Of a stretch of 9,094 nucleotides of DNA, positions 5,066 through 9,094 are shown in pieces. Under the pieces are notes generated by a model, which was not told the origin of the DNA, made no database searches, and worked only from the letters and a program-made list of their open reading frames with translations. The position numbers and the translations under genes are program-made. Source of the stretch: Propionibacteriaceae bacterium (GTDB lineage: Bacteria; Actinomycetota; Actinomycetes; Propionibacteriales; Propionibacteriaceae); contig JAGQUI010000088.1 in assembly GCA_020438595.1 (NCBI GenBank), positions 1 through 9,094 on the forward strand, in the 5' to 3' direction. Each line of letters opens with the position of its first letter. Within the stretch, counting starts at the first letter, position 1.

Positions 5066-6305
5066 TGACCTGCTCTTCCCACCCGGCGCGACGCGGCACG
5101 ACTGGGTGCTGGACGCCGCGCTGGCCGCCGGGCTCGGCCTGCTCACCGTCCCGCCCTACGGGGTGCGGGGCTTCCCGAGCTTCTCCACGACCGGCCAGAT
5201 GCTGTACGCGGTGGGGCCGCTGGTCAGCGCCGTGCTGATGATCGGCTCGCTGGTGCTGCGCCGGCACTCGCCGCTGCTCGCCCTCGCCGGCGTGACCCTC
5301 GCCGGGCTGCTCCAGCTGATCGTGTCGGACCAGCCGATGGCGACGCTGGTCGCCGTCCCCGTGGTGGCCTACTCGGTGGCCCGCTGGATTCCCGGCCAGC
5401 CGGCCCGGATCGTGGTGGTGATCGGCTCGATCGGCTCGGTGCTGGGCCCGATGCGCTGGGTGCTGGACGACCTGGGCAACCCCAGCCTGCGCCAGATCAT
5501 CACCCTCGGCCTGGCCTGGTTCGTCTGCATGGGCCTGGTGATCACGCCGTACGCGATCGGACGCCGGGTGCGCGAGTCGAGCGAGGCCCACCAGGACCGG
5601 GTCGCGGTGGCGGAGGAGCGCTACCGCACCATGCTGCTGGAGCGCGACCAGGAGACCCGGCTGGCCGAGTCGAGGGTGCGGACGCAGATCGCCCGCGAGC
5701 TGCACGACATCGTGGCCCACTCGCTGTCGGTGATGATCGTCCAGGCCGAGGGCGGCCGGGCCCTGGCCGCGAAGAAGCCGGAGGCGGCCACCCAGGCGCT
5801 GACCACGATCGCCGAGACCGGGCGCGAGGCCCTCTCCGAGATGCGCCGGATCCTCGGTGTGCTGCGCGAGGGACCCGAGGCGAGCGATCGTGCCGACTTC
5901 GCGCCGGCGCCGCGGCTGACCGACATCCCCGAGCTCGTCGCCCGCACCAGCGACCGCGTCCAGCTGGCTGTGCACGGCCAGCCCCCGCGGGTGTCGCAGG
6001 CGCTGGAGCTGACCGTGTACCGGGTGGTCCAGGAGGCCCTGACCAACTTCCTCAAGCACGCCGGACCGCAGGCGACCGCGATGGTCACGATCACCTACGG
6101 CATGCGGGAGATCGCGATCGACGTGCTGGACAATGGCGTGGCGAGCCCGTCCGCGGTGCCGCAGAACCCGGGCCACGGGTTGCGCGGCATGCACGAGCGG
6201 GTCGCGTCCATGGGCGGGCGGCTGCTCACCCGTGCGCGACCGAGCGGCGGGTTCCAGGTGACGGCGGTGCTGCCGATCCGTCCGTTCGTGGTGGAGAAGG
6301 AGTAG
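5058..6305 (+). CDS. NarL-type sensor histidine kinase
   Basis: This 415-residue membrane kinase autophosphorylates on His and passes the phosphate to the adjacent regulator. About six hydrophobic segments occupy residues 15-168 (roughly 15-33, 47-67, 71-90, 93-110, 117-133 and 147-168), with very short loops. The sensor therefore resembles the multi-pass, low-loop N-terminal region of many actinobacterial kinases and probably senses a membrane or intramembrane cue. A charged coiled-coil-like linker (169-207) leads to the HisKA_3 dimerisation domain IARELHDIVAHSLSVM with phospho-acceptor His216. The ATPase domain shows the N box EALTNFLKHAG (326-336), DVLDNG (355-360) and GHGLRGMHERV (372-382). 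The ATG at 5058 lacks a ribosome-binding site but follows a good -10 box, so leaderless translation is likely. The response regulator starts 4 nt after its stop. Confidence 0.95.
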   Translation: MHRDLLFPPGATRHDWVLDAALAAGLGLLTVPPYGVRGFPSFSTTGQMLYAVGPLVSAVLMIGSLVLRRHSPLLALAGVTLAGLLQLIVSDQPMATLVAVPVVAYSVARWIPGQPARIVVVIGSIGSVLGPMRWVLDDLGNPSLRQIITLGLAWFVCMGLVITPYAIGRRVRESSEAHQDRVAVAEERYRTMLLERDQETRLAESRVRTQIARELHDIVAHSLSVMIVQAEGGRALAAKKPEAATQALTTIAETGREALSEMRRILGVLREGPEASDRADFAPAPRLTDIPELVARTSDRVQLAVHGQPPRVSQALELTVYRVVQEALTNFLKHAGPQATAMVTITYGMREIAIDVLDNGVASPSAVPQNPGHGLRGMHERVASMGGRLLTRARPSGGFQVTAVLPIRPFVVEKE

Positions 6306-6308
6306 TCG

Positions 6309-6971
6309 ATGGTTCCGATCCGGGTGTTCCTGGCCGACGACCAGGAGCTGGTGCGCAGCGGCTTCCGCATGCTGATCGAGGCGGAGGAGGACCTGCAGGT
6401 GGTCGGCGAGGCGGCCGACGGCGCGCAGACGGTGGCCGGGGTGCTCGCGTCCCGTTGCGACGTGGTGCTGATGGACATCCGGATGCCGGTGATGGACGGG
6501 GTCGAGGCCACCCGGCGGATCGTCGTGTCCGGCGTGCCGACCCGGGTGCTGGTGCTGACCACGTTCGACCTGGACGAGTACGTGTTCAGCGCCCTGAAGG
6601 CGGGCGCGAGCGGGTTCATGCTGAAGGACGCGCGGCCGGAGGACCTGCTGAACGCGATCCGGACGGTGGCGGCCGGCGAGGCCGTGATGGCCCCGTCCGC
6701 GACCCGGCGGCTGCTCGACCACGTGGTGCCCACCCTGCCGACGAACCCGGAGGGCCCCGACCCGCGCCTGGCCGTGCTCACCGACCGCGAGCAGGAGGTG
6801 CTGGTCGAGATCGCCGCCGGCGCCACCAACGCCGAGATCGCCCGCACGCTGTACATGGCCGAGGGCACGGTGAAGACCCACATCACGCGGTTGCTGGCGA
6901 AGCTGCAGATCCGCGACCGGGTCGGTCTGGTGTTGTTCGCCTACGAGACGGGACTGGTGCGTCGCGGCTAG
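6309..6971 (+). CDS. NarL/FixJ-family response regulator (REC-LuxR HTH)
   Basis: This 220-residue DNA-binding regulator is the partner of the upstream kinase. The receiver domain (about 4-120) has acidic pocket Asp10 and Asp11, phospho-acceptor Asp56 in DVVLMDIRMP, the switch Thr84/Thr85 in VLVLTTFD and conserved Lys106 in GFMLKD. The LuxR-type helix-turn-helix (about 155-213) starts with LTDREQEVLVEIAAGATNAE and continues with the recognition region EGTVKTHITRLLAKL. All key residues are present. AAGGAG at 6297-6302, inside the kinase 3' end, is well spaced for the ATG at 6309. Kinase and regulator are therefore one operon. Targets cannot be read from the sequence; the exported four-Cys proteins on both sides are the natural candidates by position. 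Confidence 0.96.
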   Translation: MVPIRVFLADDQELVRSGFRMLIEAEEDLQVVGEAADGAQTVAGVLASRCDVVLMDIRMPVMDGVEATRRIVVSGVPTRVLVLTTFDLDEYVFSALKAGASGFMLKDARPEDLLNAIRTVAAGEAVMAPSATRRLLDHVVPTLPTNPEGPDPRLAVLTDREQEVLVEIAAGATNAEIARTLYMAEGTVKTHITRLLAKLQIRDRVGLVLFAYETGLVRRG

Positions 6972-6995
6972 GGTCAGGGCCCGAGGGGGAGATCA

Positions 6996-7625
6996 ATGAC
7001 CACACCGCAGAACCCGACGCCGGAGGATCCCGGCTACCAGCCGCCGCCGAGCGGTTACGAGCCGCCTCCGGGCGGCTACCAGCAGCCCGTCCCGCCCGCC
7101 GCGGACGGGGCGTACGGACCGCCGTCCGGCGGCGCCCCGCAGCAGCCTCAGGCTTACCCGCCGCCCGGGCAGCCGACCTACCCGCCGCCCGGGCAGCCGC
7201 AGGCCTATCCGGCAGCGGGGTACCAGCCCGCCGCGCCGGGGGCCTACCAGCCCCCGCCCGGTTCCTTCCAGCCCACCGGCCCGGCGCCGTCGGGCTCGAA
7301 CCGGAAGGGGCTGGCGATCGGCCTGATCCTGCGAATCGGGATCCCGGTGGCGGTGGCCCTGCTCGTGCTGGCGTTCACCTGGTTCCAGTTCCGGGTCGAC
7401 GACGCGAAGGTCGGCGACTGCCTCGTCCCGGACGGGAAGGATGCGGTCAAGTCCGTGCAGTGCGACGACCCGTCCGCGAGTTACCAGGTGGTGCAGATCT
7501 TCGAGAACCAGGTCGAGCCGACCGACTTCACCAACCCGTGCAACGACGTCGCCGAGGCGGACGCGTCCTACTGGGAGGGCAAGCGCGGCGGCACCGGCCG
7601 CGTCCTCTGCCTGCGGAAGCTCTAG
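6996..7625 (+). CDS. Pro-rich single-pass membrane protein with extracellular VGDC domain (LppU/SCO3897-like)
   Basis: This 209-residue protein has a cytoplasmic N-terminal region (1-100) extremely rich in Pro, Gly, Tyr and Gln, with repeats such as YPPPGQP, GYQPPP and GYEPPP. A basic SNRKG motif (101-105) precedes one membrane helix at about 106-130. The short outside domain (about 131-209) has four cysteines (142, 156, 182, 205) and begins VDDAKVGDCLVP, as in LppU/SCO3897-like proteins; a fold role is unknown. GAGGGGGA at 6983-6990 is a good ribosome-binding site for the ATG at 6996, 24 nt after the response-regulator stop, so it may be the third gene of that operon. Its VGDC plus four-Cys pattern recalls the two domains of the lipoprotein at 4152-5003. 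The Pro-rich tail is typical of actinobacterial envelope proteins tied to cell division or secretion, but no function can be assigned. Confidence 0.87.
   Translation: MTTPQNPTPEDPGYQPPPSGYEPPPGGYQQPVPPAADGAYGPPSGGAPQQPQAYPPPGQPTYPPPGQPQAYPAAGYQPAAPGAYQPPPGSFQPTGPAPSGSNRKGLAIGLILRIGIPVAVALLVLAFTWFQFRVDDAKVGDCLVPDGKDAVKSVQCDDPSASYQVVQIFENQVEPTDFTNPCNDVAEADASYWEGKRGGTGRVLCLRKL
7155..7199 (+). repeat. In-frame 24-nt tandem repeat in the Pro-rich region
   Basis: A 21-nt sequence encoding YPPPGQP occurs exactly twice, at 7155-7175 and 7179-7199, separated by a single codon (ACC). The period of 24 nt keeps the frame, so copy-number change would only alter the length of the cytoplasmic tail by eight residues per unit. 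Confidence 0.8.
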
Positions 7626-7633
7626 CCAGACCT

Positions 7634-7686
7634 CCGCCACCCGGGAATTCGGACCCCCGCCACCCGGGGACGGTTCCGAACGGTCC
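7634..7686. repeat. Tandem and palindromic repeat, family A related
   Basis: CCGCCACCCGGG occurs at 7634-7645 and 7657-7668 (period 23). The second copy runs into GGGGACGGTTCC (7666-7677), the family A core. The stretch 7668-7686 is a near-perfect palindrome (GGAC, GTTC, GAAC and GTCC arms interrupted by single G or C bases). It starts 9 nt after the stop of the LppU-like gene, a common REP position, and may act as a terminator. Confidence 0.55.
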
Positions 7687-7689
7687 GGG

Positions 7690-7729
7690 TTATCCACAGT
7701 TCCGGGCCGGAATCGGGGCCTGTGGAAAA
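7690..7729. other. DnaA-box-like inverted repeat
   Basis: TTATCCACAG (7690-7699) and CTGTGGAAAA (7720-7729) pair at 9 of 10 positions. Between them is a perfect 13-nt palindrome TTCCGGGCCGGAA (7700-7712). TTATCCACA is the exact consensus DnaA box, and TTTTCCACA on the other strand is one base away. The pair sits between family A palindromes in a gap between two convergent genes. It could be a DnaA-binding site or merely part of the repeat cluster; no replication genes are nearby. Confidence 0.45.
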
Positions 7730-7802
7730 GGTGGACCGAGTAAGGAACCGTCCCCGACTCGGTCCACGGTCCAGGTGGGGACGGTTCCTGACCCGGTCCA
7801 CC
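7730..7802. repeat. REP-like palindrome, family A, 3' copy
   Basis: Arms 7730-7755 and 7777-7802 form a 26-nt inverted repeat matching at 24 positions, with the core GGAACCGTCCCC / GGGGACGGTTCC shared with the element at 42-108. The loop carries ACTCGGTCCAC (7757-7767), a perfect complement of GTGGACCGAGT (7731-7741), so two alternative hairpins are possible. The outer GGTGGACC/GGTCCACC ends differ from the 5' copy, so only the core is shared. It lies between the 3' ends of the LppU-like gene and tetR. Confidence 0.72.
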
Positions 7803-7908
7803 GGACGGGCAGCTGGAAGCGCTCACAGGTTGATCCGGCAGGGTGGGGCCATGGCACCCACACCCGCGGACGCGAGCGTCGCGAACCCGGGCCACGGTCC
7901 TCGATCGA
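7803..7908. other. Non-coding gap downstream of tetR
   Basis: I see no gene here. The only structure is a 5-bp hairpin CGCGA-GCG-TCGCG at 7871-7883, which could contribute to ending the minus-strand tetR transcript but has no T tract. Open frames crossing this stretch lack a ribosome-binding site and any recognisable domain. Confidence 0.4.
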
Positions 7909-8484
7909 TCAGCGGACGATCGCGAGCAGTCGATCCAGCACGCGGCCGGCCCGGACGAGCGCCGTGGTTGCGGCGGGCTGCTCGCAGACCCAGAGGGCGA
8001 GCTCGTTCATCGCCCCGGACAGGCTCGCGACCGTGGCGTCCAGATCGTCGTCCGCGACCCCGACATCGGCGAGGGCCTCGCGCAGGTGGGTTCCGGAGTT
8101 CTCCGCGTCCAGTCGCCGCCACTCGCTCCAGCCGAGTACCGCAGGGGCGTCGACGAGCAGAATCCGGGCGACCGGCTCCGCCGTGGCGGCCCTGACGAAG
8201 GCGTGGCAACCCGCCCGCAGCCGATCCGCCGCGGACGGGCCTGCACCCTCAGCTGCCTCCACCACCGACGCGGCCACCCGCTCCTGGAGGCGCGTGGTGA
8301 CCGCGTGGAACAGCCCGACCTTGCTCCGGTAGTGGTGGTACACCGCGCCGCGGGTCACCGAGGCCTCCCGGGCGACGGTGTCGAGGCTGACCTCGGCGAA
8401 GCCGTGGACGGCGAACTCGCTGGTGGCGACATCGAGGACATGGCGCGCGGTGGCGGCGGCGACGGCGGCGGAGGAGCGGGGCAC
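7909..8484 (-). CDS. TetR/AcrR-family transcriptional repressor
   Basis: This 191-residue repressor has a DNA-binding domain at about 12-58. ARHVLDVATSEFAVHGFAEV is helix 1, and VSLDTVAREASVTRGAVYHH (32-51) is the helix-turn-helix, followed by YRSKVGLFHAV. The ligand domain includes ILLVDAPAVLGWSEWRRLD (108-126), a signature I associate with one C-terminal TetR subgroup. The GTG at 8484 is chosen because AAAGGGAAG lies just upstream and the protein then has a normal TetR N-terminus. Further in-frame starts up to 8565 would run through the palindromic operator and into the divergent gene. It is divergent from the small VOC gene, which is the likely target together with tetR itself. Confidence 0.94.
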   Translation of the reverse strand: MPRSSAAVAAATARHVLDVATSEFAVHGFAEVSLDTVAREASVTRGAVYHHYRSKVGLFHAVTTRLQERVAASVVEAAEGAGPSAADRLRAGCHAFVRAATAEPVARILLVDAPAVLGWSEWRRLDAENSGTHLREALADVGVADDDLDATVASLSGAMNELALWVCEQPAATTALVRAGRVLDRLLAIVR

Positions 8485-8498
8485 GGTCTTCCCTTTAC

Positions 8499-8538
8499 GT
8501 ACAGAGTGTATGTATAGTTCTATACATACACAGTGTAC
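8499..8538. promoter_or_regulatory. TetR operator: AT-rich palindrome between tetR and VOC gene
   Basis: GTGTATGTATA (8506-8516) and TATACATACAC (8521-8531) are perfect 11-bp arms around GTTC. The symmetry extends outward to GTACA/TGTAC at 8499-8503 and 8534-8538, with two mismatched pairs between. The dyad lies midway between two divergent starts in an AT-rich island unlike the surrounding DNA, and contains TATAGT and TATACA stretches that can serve as -10 boxes. Repressor binding should therefore shut both promoters. GTATGTATA-type arms are usual for TetR-family sites. Confidence 0.85.
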
Positions 8539-8554
8539 GAAAGGAATGGTGCTC

Positions 8555-8962
8555 ATGTCAGTCACGTCCTGCTACCCCGTGCTGATGGCGCGCGACGTCG
8601 GTTCCGCGGCGGCGTTCTACCGGGAGTGCTTCGGCTTCGAGACGACCTACGCGTCCGACTGGTACGTCTCGCTCCGGCTCGGTGGGTTCGAGTTGGCCGT
8701 GCTCGCCCACGACCACGCGACGATCCCGGACGGCTTCCGGGCCCTGCCGCGGGGCTTCCTGCTCAACGTCGAGGTGGACGACGTCGACGCCGTGCACGAG
8801 CGGGTGATCGCCGGGGGACACCGGCCCGTAATCGGCCTGCGCGACGAGGACTTCGGCCAGCGTCACTTCATCGCCCTGGGCCCGGACTCGGTGCTCGTGG
8901 ATGTGATCCAGCCGATCCCTCCCGGTGAGGAATACGCGAGCGCCTATGTCGGCGTCAGCTGA
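8555..8962 (+). CDS. Small VOC / glyoxalase-bleomycin resistance-like protein
   Basis: This 135-residue cytoplasmic protein is a VOC-superfamily (vicinal oxygen chelate) member with the usual two beta-alpha-beta-beta-beta units. The first is SCYPVLMARDVGSAAAFY with FGFETTY and WYVSLRLGGFELAVL. The second is GFLLNVEVDDVDAVHERV and GQRHFIALGPDSVLVDVIQP. The canonical first metal-ligand His is not evident (Tyr7/Pro8 in that strand), and the usual C-terminal Glu position holds Asp116. A metal-free binding or resistance role is therefore as likely as an enzyme. AAAGGA at 8540-8545 is placed 9 nt before the ATG at 8555; an alternative ATG at 8546 is too close. The gene is divergent from tetR across a palindromic operator, so it is probably induced by a ligand of TetR and may bind that same compound. 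Confidence 0.9.
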   Translation: MSVTSCYPVLMARDVGSAAAFYRECFGFETTYASDWYVSLRLGGFELAVLAHDHATIPDGFRALPRGFLLNVEVDDVDAVHERVIAGGHRPVIGLRDEDFGQRHFIALGPDSVLVDVIQPIPPGEEYASAYVGVS

Positions 8963-9094
8963 ACGGTGGCAACTCGCCGCGCAGGTCCTCCAGGATCAGG
9001 CAGGTCTCGGTGCTGGCGGTCTCGGGGTGCCGGCTGAGTTCGTTGACCACGAAGTCGCGCAGGTCGTTGGTGGTCTCCGCGGCGATCCGGACGG
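8955..9094 (-). CDS. Lrp/AsnC-family regulator, C-terminal part (partial)
   Basis: Only the last 45 residues are in the window. They read VRIAAETTNDLRDFVVNEL, then SRHPETASTETCLILEDLR and a short GELPPFS tail. This is the end of the RAM (ligand-binding) domain of Lrp/AsnC regulators, where a TTxDLxxFV helix and a final T-x-x-I-L-E strand are typical. The N-terminal helix-turn-helix lies outside. Its stop is within the 3' end of the VOC gene on the other strand, with an 8-bp overlap. The ligand and targets cannot be inferred. Confidence 0.8.
   Translation of the reverse strand, partial: VRIAAETTNDLRDFVVNELSRHPETASTETCLILEDLRGELPPFS

Noticed and set aside
5043..6881. 612-codon minus-strand open frame opposite the kinase and regulator
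   Set aside because: His/Arg/Gly-rich shadow of two clearly recognised genes on the other strand.
7690..7729. Replication origin
   Set aside because: Only one consensus box and one near match, no further boxes, no AT-rich unwinding region and no dnaA, dnaN or rep gene nearby.
6455..8332. 625-codon plus-strand open frame from the response regulator into tetR
   Set aside because: Runs out of frame through the regulator and LppU-like gene, then through the repeat-filled gap and antisense to tetR; no motif supports it.
8485..8565. Extended tetR start through the intergenic region
   Set aside because: It would translate the palindromic operator and overlap the start of the VOC gene, whereas the GTG at 8484 has a good ribosome-binding site.

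Overview
The window is high-GC DNA with GTG and ATG starts, dense coding and TANNNT-type -10 boxes. Its protein families (a two-domain septum-formation-type lipoprotein, an LppU/SCO3897-like protein, a CE1758/CE1759-type luciferase-like monooxygenase and FMN reductase pair) point to an actinobacterium. A member of the Propionibacteriales is my best guess, but I cannot fix the genus. Nothing here looks like phage, plasmid or an insertion sequence. It reads as an ordinary chromosomal segment, unusually rich in short palindromic repeats at the 3' ends of genes.

Layout. 1-108 holds a palindromic repeat (family A) just past the stop of a minus-strand MscS-type channel gene (113-1012). Divergent from it are an LLM-class flavin monooxygenase (1122-2297) and its partner FMN reductase (2294-2890), joined by an ATGA overlap; they probably form one two-component monooxygenase. 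An 80-nt nested palindrome (family B, 2900-2979) closes that operon. Next is an ArsR-type repressor (3073-3444), translationally coupled to an SRPBCC/AHSA1 protein (3441-3929). That gene is coupled in turn to a 35-codon stump of a PhnB-like VOC gene (3929-4036), which ends inside a third palindromic element (family C, 4031-4119). The ArsR promoter carries two copies of a TCAACC-N4-GGTTGA operator, one over the -35 and one at the likely transcription start.

A minus-strand lipoprotein (4152-5003) with two tandem four-cysteine domains lies divergent from a NarL-type two-component system: histidine kinase 5058-6305 and response regulator 6309-6971. The regulator is followed 24 nt later by a proline-rich, single-pass membrane protein (6996-7625) whose extracellular part is again a VGDC four-cysteine domain. 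The two-component system is therefore bracketed by related exported domains. The gap 7626-7908 holds more family A palindromes and a DnaA-box-like inverted repeat. A TetR repressor (7909-8484, minus) and a small VOC protein (8555-8962, plus) diverge from a strong AT-rich palindromic operator. The VOC gene overlaps tail to tail with the 3' end of an Lrp/AsnC regulator (8955-9094, minus), which runs out of the window.

I see no clear new defence or mobile system. The points most worth a second look are the repeated four-cysteine modules around the two-component system, the three palindromic repeat types, and the VOC gene cut short inside one of them.
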